DNA of 5,571 nt from Rothia sp. HMSC078H08 (GTDB lineage: Bacteria > Actinomycetota > Actinomycetes > Actinomycetales > Micrococcaceae): the NCBI RefSeq assembly GCF_001808955.1, contig NZ_KV795257.1, positions 551,052-556,622 on the forward strand, in the 5' to 3' direction. The position numbers were made by a program, and so were the translations under genes. The notes under the pieces are model-generated. The model was not told where the DNA came from. It worked only from the letters and a program-made list of their open reading frames with translations, and did not search any database. This document shows positions 1 through 4,743 of the stretch, piece by piece; position 1 is the stretch's first letter, and every line of letters begins with the position of its first letter.

Positions 1-362
1 TCAGCGCCACCGGAGTAGCCCATGGTCCACACCTGGGAAGCGTCCAGGTTGTTCTGGCTAACAAAGGACTTCGCGAAGGAGCGGAAGAACTCGCCATTAG
101 CGTCCATGTCTTCCCACCAGGTGATGCCGTCGCCAGATGCGTTGGTGTCCGGGGAGATGACCGGCACGAAGACCATGTTGCGGGCGTTAGCGATTTTGCC
201 CATTGCCGCGAGCATACCCTCGTCGGGGGTGTAGACCTTGGACTCGTCACGCTGCCAGTAGTCTCCGTCGAAGTAGAAGACCACGCCAACGGGCTTGGAG
301 TAGTCCAGGTTGTTCGCGTACACGTGGTACTGGGAGGTGGTACCCGCCGGGGAGGTGTAGCT
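1..362 (-). repeat. Hydrolase domain repeat, copy 2 (continues beyond window)
   Basis: Second copy of the duplicated hydrolase domain, encoding residues from 438 onward. It begins with SYTSPAGTTSQYHVYA exactly as copy 1 does, and is cut by the window edge at the GYSGGA nucleophile motif. The remaining catalytic residues should lie to the left of the window. Confidence 0.85.
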
Positions 363-1673
363 CTGGTAAGTTGCGGAGCTCATGGTGCGGGCACGCTGAG
401 TGTTCTGCTGCTTCTGCTCAGATTTCTGTTCGGTCTTCTGCTCAGCCTTGGGAGCGGCGGTTGCCTTGCCCTTGGTCAGCGAGTTGCTCAGAATCTGCGA
501 GAAGTTGTAGTCGAAGTGGCCCGAGCCGTTCAGAACGGTCGCGGAAGCGTTGGTGTAGCCGGCGTTGCGGTAGGCGTTGTAGCCGCCTTCAACGGCGCCT
601 CGTGCGCTCCAGGTCTGCGGGTAGGTCTCGCCGGAGCCGTCGTTCGAGTTTGCGTACCAGAACATGGGCTGGGACTTCAGCGCAGCCGAGGGGGTACCCT
701 CGTCCAGGCCACCACCAGCGACCATGATGGATCCGCCGCCGTTACGCCAGGTCTGGGGCTTGGTGTTCAGCTCGTAGGTGATGAACTCAGCGCCACCGGA
801 GTAGCCCATGGTCCACACCTTGGAGGAGTCCACACCGTTAGCCGCGATGAAGGAGGAAGCGAAGGAGCGGAAGAACTCGCCGTTACGCTCCATGTCTTCC
901 CACCAGGTCACGCCAGCGTCGTAACGGTTGGCGTCCGGGGAGATGACGGGCACGAACAGCATGTTCTGTGCCGCTGCGGATGCAGCCATCTGAGCCAGCT
1001 CACCGGAGGGGTCGTAGACCTTGGACTGGTCGTTGCGCCAGTAGTCGCCGTCGAAGTAGAAGACCACGCCAACGGGCTTGGAGAAGTCCACGCCCTCAGC
1101 GTAGACGTGGTACTGCGAGGTGGTACCAGCCGGGGAGGTGTAGGACAGGAAAGTCTGGTTGGTGCGGGTTGCTGCCACACCGGATGCCGCCTGAGTAGCC
1201 TGTGCGGTCTGCGCGGGCTGCGCGGCAGGGGTTGCAGCGCTCTGGGTAGCTGCGGGAGCCTGGGTAGCTGCGGGAGCCTGGGTAGCTGCGGGGGTCTGTG
1301 CAACCTGTGCCAGGGTGGGCTGAGCGGAAGGCTGAGCCGCCTGTGCGGACTGGAAGGTAGCCGAGGGGGTTGTCTGCTGAGTTGCCTGGGCAGTGTAGGT
1401 CTTCTGGATGGGCTGAACCGCGGTCGTTGCGGGAGCCTGCTGAGTCTGCTTTGCCTGTTCTGCCTGCTGGCGGATCTGCACAGCAACCTGCGAGAGGGTG
1501 GGCTGCACGGTGGAGGTGAACAGGGACTTCGGAGCCTGGGTAGCTGCGCCGGGGATGTCCTGAACGACGGGTGCGAATGCGGAAGCGGGTGCTACCAGGG
1601 TGCTACCGAGCACGGAGGGTACGGCGATGGCTGCGAGAGAGCCAGCCTTAACGGTGCGGGGGCGAAGTGCCAT
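1..1673 (-). CDS. Secreted tandem-domain alpha/beta hydrolase (esterase-like), C-terminus beyond window
   Basis: Open from an ATG at 1673 to the left edge (557 codons, no stop), so only the N-terminal part is present. Residues 1-34 form a signal peptide: basic start MALRPRTVK, hydrophobic core, Ala-X-Ala site near ASAFA. Residues about 38-170 are a low-complexity Q/A/P/T linker with APAATQ repeats. Residues about 175-400 are a complete alpha/beta-hydrolase domain: strand and turn GVVFYFDGDYW (202-212), FVPVISPD (240-247), nucleophile elbow GYSGGAE with Ser292, a likely acid at Asp345 (NSNDGSG) and His386 (GSGHFDY). After a K/E/Q linker (about 400-437) a second copy starts with the same motifs and reaches nucleophile Ser554 before the window ends. 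I infer a secreted serine esterase or peptidase-like hydrolase acting outside the cell; the substrate cannot be read from the sequence. A G+C-rich codon bias separates it from the plus-strand genes to the right. Start choice is supported by a Shine-Dalgarno GAGGA six bases upstream and by the signal peptide. Confidence 0.85.
   Translation of the reverse strand, partial: MALRPRTVKAGSLAAIAVPSVLGSTLVAPASAFAPVVQDIPGAATQAPKSLFTSTVQPTLSQVAVQIRQQAEQAKQTQQAPATTAVQPIQKTYTAQATQQTTPSATFQSAQAAQPSAQPTLAQVAQTPAATQAPAATQAPAATQSAATPAAQPAQTAQATQAASGVAATRTNQTFLSYTSPAGTTSQYHVYAEGVDFSKPVGVVFYFDGDYWRNDQSKVYDPSGELAQMAASAAAQNMLFVPVISPDANRYDAGVTWWEDMERNGEFFRSFASSFIAANGVDSSKVWTMGYSGGAEFITYELNTKPQTWRNGGGSIMVAGGGLDEGTPSAALKSQPMFWYANSNDGSGETYPQTWSARGAVEGGYNAYRNAGYTNASATVLNGSGHFDYNFSQILSNSLTKGKATAAPKAEQKTEQKSEQKQQNTQRARTMSSATYQSYTSPAGTTSQYHVYANNLDYSKPVGVVFYFDGDYWQRDESKVYTPDEGMLAAMGKIANARNMVFVPVISPDTNASGDGITWWEDMDANGEFFRSFAKSFVSQNNLDASQVWTMGYSGGA
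787..1145 (-). repeat. Hydrolase domain repeat, copy 1 (N-terminal part)
   Basis: This stretch encodes residues about 177-295 of the hydrolase. It is closely similar in DNA, not only in protein, to 1-362, with an offset of 783 bases in one part and 786 in the other (a one-codon indel between them). Long identical blocks include the segment around 790-820 and that around 1053-1083. This indicates an in-gene duplication. Confidence 0.85.
1242..1295 (-). repeat. 18-bp tandem repeat, three units, coding
   Basis: Three consecutive 18-bp units (1242-1259, 1260-1277, 1278-1295); the first two are identical and the third differs in its last bases. They encode the APAATQ repeats of the linker after the signal peptide. 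Such in-frame repeats are prone to copy-number change without frameshift, so linker length may vary between strains. Confidence 0.85.
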
Positions 1674-1679
1674 GGGTTG

Positions 1680-1684
1680 TCCTC
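1680..1684 (-). promoter_or_regulatory. Ribosome binding site of the hydrolase gene
   Basis: On the minus strand GAGGA lies six bases before the ATG at 1673. It fixes this start over other in-frame candidates, and the encoded signal peptide begins exactly here. Confidence 0.7.
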
Positions 1685-1739
1685 GTTGTTGGTGTTTCGT
1701 GGGGCGCGGACGCCCGAGAGTGGTTGAGTGATAGGTGGT

Positions 1740-1760
1740 CTATAGGTGAGAAGCCTATAG
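1740..1760. promoter_or_regulatory. Inverted repeat upstream of the hydrolase gene
   Basis: CTATAGG (1740-1746) and CCTATAG (1754-1760) form a perfect 7-bp inverted repeat with a 7-base spacer, 67 bases before the hydrolase start. ATAGG also occurs at 1731-1735, next to it. It could be an operator or a hairpin in the 5' untranslated RNA. No convincing minus 35 / minus 10 pair is visible, so its role is inferred only from position. Confidence 0.35.
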
Positions 1761-2072
1761 GCGGTCGGCCTGCGAATGTGATGCCGCATGGAGCAAGTCC
1801 AGTAACCGTCCCGTGTGTGTTGCGGGGGTTTCCTCGTGTGATGGAGGGGTGCAGTATTCATTTCGGAGAGCTACGCGGCGGACCGCGGTGACCACGTACT
1901 CAAAGCTACCAGGTCAAAAAGCCTTTTCCAGCGGTTTTTTGGGGCTATTTTTGGGTATCGAACAAGATTCAATCTTAACAAGAGCTTTTTCTAAGCTTCT
2001 AGTTTAACTTGAATCACCCTCAAGTAGAGGTTGAATGGGCTATTTTTCCTTGATTTTCCGGGGTTTTTGAGC

Positions 2073-2097
2073 GTTTTTTGAAAGAGTTTCAAAAAAC
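2073..2097. repeat. 11-bp inverted repeat with 3-base spacer
   Basis: GTTTTTTGAAA (2073-2083) and TTTCAAAAAAC (2087-2097) are perfect inverted copies around GAG. The arms are A/T-rich, so it is a weak RNA hairpin and more plausibly a DNA-binding site or cruciform element than a terminator. Confidence 0.5.
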
Positions 2098-2123
2098 TCT
2101 ACAATTAACTTGAATGTTTCGTA

Positions 2124-2139
2124 TGTGATTACAATCACT
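2124..2139. promoter_or_regulatory. Candidate CRP/GlxR-family operator
   Basis: TGTGATTACAATCACT fits the cAMP-receptor-type consensus TGTGA-N6-TCACA at nine of its ten defined positions, and its core is a perfect GTGATT-AC-AATCAC palindrome. CRP/FNR-family regulators such as GlxR in Corynebacterium use this motif. The nearest gene read away from it is the hydrolase (start 450 bases away on the minus strand), which is far for direct control, so the target is unclear. Confidence 0.4.
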
Positions 2140-2171
2140 TTCAGAGTGAATTGTTGCACTCGAAGCCCAAT

Positions 2172-2204
2172 TTTTGCCAAAAACCGCGGAATTCCGGGGC
2201 AAAA
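2172..2204. repeat. Nested inverted repeats
   Basis: TTTTGCC (2172-2178) and GGCAAAA (2198-2204) enclose the perfect 10-bp palindrome CGGAATTCCG (2187-2196). Together with the flanking inverted repeats at 2073-2097, 2125-2138 and 2223-2249, they make this the densest palindrome cluster of the window. Function unknown. Confidence 0.4.
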
Positions 2205-2222
2205 CGGGTGATTTCCAAGCCC

Positions 2223-2270
2223 GGAATATAGGCACCTTTCGCATATTCCACTTTGAGAATGCACTTTGAG
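2223..2270. repeat. Inverted repeat followed by direct repeat
   Basis: GGAATAT (2223-2229) and ATATTCC (2243-2249) are inverted copies 13 bases apart. They are followed by a direct repeat CACTTTGAG at 2249-2257 and 2262-2270 (13-base period). Could be regulator binding sites; no adjacent gene supports this. Confidence 0.35.
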
Positions 2271-2350
2271 GCAAAAACAGCCCCCTCGCCACTCCCCCAC
2301 CCAGGCATCCTATCGGACCCCTCATCACGCTCTTGAGACCCGCCCCAGAG

Positions 2351-2386
2351 CCCCCTTCAGGACCCCTTTCAGATCCCCTTTCAAGG
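2351..2386. repeat. Three 12-bp imperfect tandem units
   Basis: CCCCCTTCAGGA, CCCCTTTCAGAT and CCCCTTTCAAGG follow one another. It is a short degenerate repeat in C-rich non-coding DNA with no evident function. Confidence 0.5.
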
Positions 2387-2715
2387 AGCTCAAAAGCAGC
2401 GTCTCAAGAAGGCGTAACCACCCTCCAGCAACCGCTCGGAAGTGACTCCACCACCCCCATGGGCACACCCGCTTGAAGCCCCGATAGACGGACTGAGGAA
2501 TACCTCGAAAGACGCATCGGGAGACGTTCCGAAACCAGTCCAGGGTACTTTCACGACGGTTCTATGAAATTCCGTGAGGAGGTTTCAAGAGGGGTTTCGA
2601 GAGGCCGAAAGATCCACCTCAAGCACCCCGGAAGGGACAGCAGGCTGCCCCCCCATCAGTCTCCCCGAAGCACCGCCCCGACAAGGTTCAGAAGACCCCC
2701 TCCGCAGATTACAGA

Positions 2716-2749
2716 AGGCAGGAGATACGGAGAGGCAGGAGATATAAAG
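2716..2749. repeat. 17-bp tandem repeat, two units
   Basis: Two adjacent 17-bp units both start with AGGCAGGAGATA (2716 and 2733) and differ only near their ends. They lie in the strongly purine-rich segment (about 2700-2925). Confidence 0.6.
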
Positions 2750-2769
2750 AAAGCCGCCCAGCAGGCGGC
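2742..2769 (-). terminator. Probable minus-strand intrinsic terminator in gene-poor region
   Basis: GCCGCC (2753-2758) and GGCGGC (2764-2769) form a GC-only 6-bp stem with a 5-base loop. Read on the minus strand it is followed by a U-rich tract TTTCTTTAT. It sits about 170 bases past the stronger tRNA terminator in the same direction, so it may be a back-up terminator or may end an unrecognised minus-strand transcript. Confidence 0.35.
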
Positions 2770-2930
2770 AGAAAGGTAGCACAAGAAGAAGAAAAGTAGG
2801 CGGCAAATGAAGACAGGTCGCCGACAGGAAAGGTGCAGGAAGGTGGCGAAAGAAGGCAGACCGGCGGTCGGAAGGTGACGGGAGGACAGCAGAAGGAGAC
2901 AGGTCGGCGGGAGTACGGGTTTTAGGGAAT

Positions 2931-2964
2931 AAAAAAACTCCCGATAGCTAAGCTATCGGGAGTT
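2931..2964 (-). terminator. Strong intrinsic terminator after the tRNA fragment
   Basis: AACTCCCGATAGCT (2936-2949) and AGCTATCGGGAGTT (2951-2964) are perfect 14-bp inverted arms around one central base. On the minus strand the hairpin runs into seven U residues (A run at 2931-2937 on the plus strand). It starts six bases beyond the tRNA 3' end, as expected for the native terminator of that tRNA gene. Confidence 0.85.
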
Positions 2965-2969
2965 ATCCG

Positions 2970-2999
2970 TTGCGGGGACAGGATTTGAACCTGCGACCT
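2970..2999 (-). pseudogene. 3' fragment of initiator tRNA (tRNA-fMet), 5' half missing
   Basis: Read on the minus strand this gives a variable loop AGGTC (positions 44-48), a T arm GCAGG-TTCAAAT-CCTGT and the acceptor 3' strand CCCCGCA with discriminator A; CCA is not encoded. A72, which would face C1 unpaired in an intact CGCGGGG acceptor strand, is the hallmark of initiator tRNA. Upstream on the same strand there is no matching acceptor 5' strand, D arm, CAT anticodon loop or CCCGA stem; similarity stops at about position 44. It is therefore not a working tRNA. The best reading is an attachment-site remnant: an element integrated in the tRNA, carried its own copy of the 3' end, and left the original 3' end and terminator here. 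A simple deletion is the alternative. Confidence 0.75.
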
Positions 3000-3084
3000 G
3001 AACATTCTGAAAGTTGCCCCTACTAATCTTGCATCGTTGTATCATAGCAGTGCGGGTAACTTTCTGTTACCTGAATATGTTCAG
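2998..3084. repeat. Interrupted inverted repeats between tRNA fragment and lanA
   Basis: CTGAACAT (2998-3005) is repeated inverted as ATGTTCAG (3077-3084). Inside, GAAAGTTGCCC (3009-3019) is matched imperfectly by GGGTAACTTTC (3054-3064). A compact 6-bp repeat GGTAAC-TTTCT-GTTACC occupies 3055-3071. These could be recombinase arm or core sites of an integrated element, or a regulatory structure ahead of lanA. I see no convincing promoter for lanA in the roughly 100 bases available, though one must lie there or be of an unfamiliar sigma type. Confidence 0.4.
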
Positions 3085-3097
3085 ATTCTGAGAGCTT

Positions 3098-3101
3098 GGA
3101 G
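3098..3101 (+). promoter_or_regulatory. Ribosome binding site deciding the GTG start of lanA
   Basis: GGAG lies five bases before the GTG at 3107. No ATG occurs in frame upstream before a TGA at 3089-3091, so GTG at 3107 is the only good start. Confidence 0.6.
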
Positions 3102-3106
3102 AAGTC

Positions 3107-3346
3107 GTGGTCACCGTTGACCTTGACACCCGTGTTGAAGAGGTTGAGGAAGCTGTTTGTCCTCACATCACCTCGAAGTTCCTGTGCGCCCCTGGGTGCC
3201 CGACGGGTGGCATTGCATGCTTCACTGCCCAGTGTGCTAACGGCTGCGGCATCTCTGTTGGCTGCAAGTGGTTAGTAGCTTTGTCGCAGCAGTCGGCCCT
3301 GGAGGGAAGGCATCCTAGGCCTTACCTCCAGGGCCGTTTTCTTTGA
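3107..3346 (+). CDS. Class I lanthipeptide (lantibiotic) precursor peptide, lanA-like
   Basis: Encodes the ribosomal precursor of a probable thioether-bridged antimicrobial peptide. The leader (residues 1-20) contains DLD-TRVEEVEE, matching the F/L-x-LD box and VEE segment of class I actinobacterial leaders (planosporicin, microbisporicin) and the FNLD box of nisin. It ends CPH, with the conserved Pro at -2. The core begins ITSKFLCAPGCPTGG, close to nisin (ITS...LC-PGC-TGA) and gallidermin (SKFLC-PGC). Core Cys are at 7, 11, 18, 23, 27 and 33; Ser/Thr at 2, 3, 13, 20 and 30. Thr8, donor of ring B in relatives, is Ala. After core residue 35 (base 3271) the frame continues for 24 non-Cys codons straight through a terminator hairpin to TGA at 3344. 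The double TAG at 3273-3278 is one frame off, so the true peptide probably ended near 3271 and one base may have been gained. Next comes a LanFEG-type transporter, as expected. Confidence is high for the family, lower for the 3' end. Confidence 0.8.
   Translation: MVTVDLDTRVEEVEEAVCPHITSKFLCAPGCPTGGIACFTAQCANGCGISVGCKWLVALSQQSALEGRHPRPYLQGRFL
3294..3344 (+). terminator. Intrinsic terminator / attenuator after lanA
   Basis: CGGCCCTGGAGG (3294-3305) pairs perfectly with CCTCCAGGGCCG (3325-3336), with an inner AAGGC/GCCTT stem, and is followed by TTTTCTTT. It lies between lanA and lanF. In lantibiotic operons such a structure after the precursor gene lets the precursor message outnumber the downstream messages. 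The stem lies inside the open lanA frame, which argues that the frame normally stops earlier. Confidence 0.85.
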
Positions 3347-3356
3347 AAGGTAGGCC

Positions 3357-4013
3357 ATGCCAGCTATATCGGTAACTGATTTGTCGGTTGGGTACAAGAA
3401 TTCCCCAGTAGTGAGCGGCATTAACTTGCAGCTAAATACTGGCAGGATAATCTGCCTCCTTGGACCAAATGGGGCAGGTAAAACCACCTTAATGAAAACG
3501 CTCCTTGGTCGGATAAAACCAGTAAGTGGCCACATTAGATACGATCAGACAGACATTAGCGAAATGTCAGCTGCAATCGACCATCCAAGCTACTTTCCGT
3601 ATCTGAGCGGTAAACAAAATGTACAGGTCGTCGCGGCATTCTGGGGTCTGGATGTTGATCCTGAGTCGGCCTTGGATAGTGTGGGCATCGTCCGCGCTGC
3701 CCACGGGCGGAAAGCCAAGGACTACTCGACCGGCATGAAGGAACGGCTGGAGCTTTGTCTTGCTTTATTATCTAGACCAAGATTTTTGTTCCTTGATGAG
3801 CCACAGAATGGTTTGGATCCAGATGGCATGATCTCCTTGTCTGCGACGCTTCGTCGTTATCGGGACGAAGGGAACTGCGTTGTAATATCAACGCACCTCC
3901 TCCATGAGATTCAAGGCGTCCCGGATGAGTGTGTCGTAGTTCGTAACGGCAAAGCTTTGCATATCCCCGACCTCAACGGCGTGAATCTCGCGGACCTATA
4001 TCACCGGGGGTAG
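3357..4013 (+). CDS. Lantibiotic immunity ABC transporter ATPase, LanF-like
   Basis: A 218-residue ABC ATPase that powers an exporter moving the mature lanthipeptide off the producer membrane. Seen directly: Walker A GPNGAGKT (36-43), signature YSTGMKERL (123-131), Walker B FLFLDEP (143-149), D-loop GLDPDG (152-157) and switch His180 (STHLLHE). The Q-loop lies in AAIDHPSYFPYLSG (72-85), where the usual Gln is replaced by an acidic residue (Asp75). LanF proteins are known for an acidic E-loop there, so this supports the immunity-type assignment over a general ABC-2 exporter. ATG at 3357 follows GAAAGG with six bases spacing. The gene follows the lanA terminator and stops four bases before the next gene, so translation is likely coupled. 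Lower G+C and different codon use from the left half of the window suggest transfer. Confidence 0.85.
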   Translation: MPAISVTDLSVGYKNSPVVSGINLQLNTGRIICLLGPNGAGKTTLMKTLLGRIKPVSGHIRYDQTDISEMSAAIDHPSYFPYLSGKQNVQVVAAFWGLDVDPESALDSVGIVRAAHGRKAKDYSTGMKERLELCLALLSRPRFLFLDEPQNGLDPDGMISLSATLRRYRDEGNCVVISTHLLHEIQGVPDECVVVRNGKALHIPDLNGVNLADLYHRG

Positions 4014-4017
4014 GACC

Positions 4018-4743
4018 ATGCGAATTACTTCAGCTATCCGTGCTTTGCTTACTTACTATTGGAACATCTGGTATTTTCTCGCGGCTATCTTGGGCTCAAT
4101 GGCGTCACTATTCCTCGGTGCATGGATTTCAAGTGAGGCAAGCGGAACTCCAATAACAGGGGGATACAGCTTCTTCTTTACTGGAACGCAGCCACTAATT
4201 TCCCTCGCATTACTCTTTATACTTGATGCTAGGGTTTCCAAGGTCCACTACGGGGGTTTGCCTCAGCAGGTATACATTGCCTGGTTGCCTAGCGTCCTAC
4301 GCACCATCTGTCGAACACTTTCAATAGTTCTTGTAAACCTACTTAGTGTGCTGCTATTCGATCTAACAATGGTTTTGTCTGGTTCGAAAATGCACTCTGG
4401 GCTAGCAACCCTGCTTTGCTTTCTTACCTTCCAAAGTATACTAATTGCTCTGATCTACTCGACATTAGAAAGTCTCTCAAAACCTCCGACTGCCGCGGTA
4501 ATTTCAGGTGTTCTTCTGTACTTCTGGATAGTGCTACCCGGTAACCTAGCTGACAATGCTACCCCATACATATCAAACGCCCTCCACTCCGTAGGGCTGA
4601 ATCTCAATGGTACCGCAATCTCGTTCGTAGATATCCAGGAGCAATCAAATTTCGGTTTCTCTGCGCTTATCCCGGTACCAATCCTAATTATTACCTATGT
4701 TCTTGTGGCTAGGTTTCGAAGTAAAGGAGCAGTAAGAAAATGA
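4018..4743 (+). CDS. Lantibiotic immunity ABC transporter permease, LanE-like
   Basis: A 241-residue integral membrane protein, about the usual size of LanE/MutE-type ABC-2 permeases. I see six hydrophobic segments at roughly 15-36, 50-70, 98-120, 128-150, 158-175 and 212-232, with a basic C-terminus (ARFRSKGAVRK). There are no soluble domains or catalytic motifs. It starts four bases after the LanF-like ATPase stop and overlaps the next permease by four bases (ATGA), so the three form one translationally coupled unit. With the ATPase and the second permease it should form the LanFEG complex that protects the producer from its own peptide. Assignment as E rather than G rests on gene order and size, not on a diagnostic motif; a generic ABC-2 permease is the alternative. 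Confidence 0.7.
   Translation: MRITSAIRALLTYYWNIWYFLAAILGSMASLFLGAWISSEASGTPITGGYSFFFTGTQPLISLALLFILDARVSKVHYGGLPQQVYIAWLPSVLRTICRTLSIVLVNLLSVLLFDLTMVLSGSKMHSGLATLLCFLTFQSILIALIYSTLESLSKPPTAAVISGVLLYFWIVLPGNLADNATPYISNALHSVGLNLNGTAISFVDIQEQSNFGFSALIPVPILIITYVLVARFRSKGAVRK

Larger units (their letters stand above)
1674..2930. other. Gene-poor intergenic region of about 1.25 kb
   Basis: I see no credible protein gene on either strand here. The short open frames give low-complexity, Arg/Pro/Ser-rich or hydrophobic translations typical of biased sequence, without a good start context or recognisable motifs. The region falls into three parts: the upstream region of the hydrolase gene (to about 1900); an AT-rich part rich in inverted repeats (about 1915-2290); and a C-rich then strongly purine-rich part (about 2290-2930) with short tandem repeats and a probable minus-strand terminator. 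Its length is unusual for a bacterial chromosome and could reflect decayed sequence next to the tRNA integration site. Confidence 0.6.

Noticed and set aside
324..1727. Long plus-strand open frame of 467 codons opposite the hydrolase gene (and shorter frames at 22-234, 203-727, 908-1486 and 968-1198)
   Set aside because: Their Gly/Ser/Leu/Cys- or Arg/Pro/Ser-rich translations are the mirror of the G+C-biased minus-strand gene, which has a signal peptide, catalytic motifs and a ribosome binding site.
2110..2136. Plus-strand promoter TTGAAT / TACAAT
   Set aside because: Spacing is only 14 bases and no gene follows for nearly 1 kb.
2040..2328. Two overlapping minus-strand open frames of about 80 codons
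   Set aside because: They cross the palindrome-rich AT-rich region, have no clear ribosome binding site and show no recognisable motif.
2564..2806. Short open frames on both strands, including one with a hydrophobic start on the minus strand
   Set aside because: The sequence is strongly purine/pyrimidine-biased with tandem repeats; the Leu/Phe-rich start follows from that bias and the rest is low complexity.
2970..3046. A complete tRNA gene on the minus strand
   Set aside because: The T arm and acceptor 3' strand are good, but no matching acceptor 5' strand, D arm or anticodon arm is present within the required distance.
3272..3535. Minus-strand open frame across the lanA end and lanF start (likewise 4056-4241 and 5075-5278)
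   Set aside because: Antisense to well-supported genes with no own start signals or motifs.
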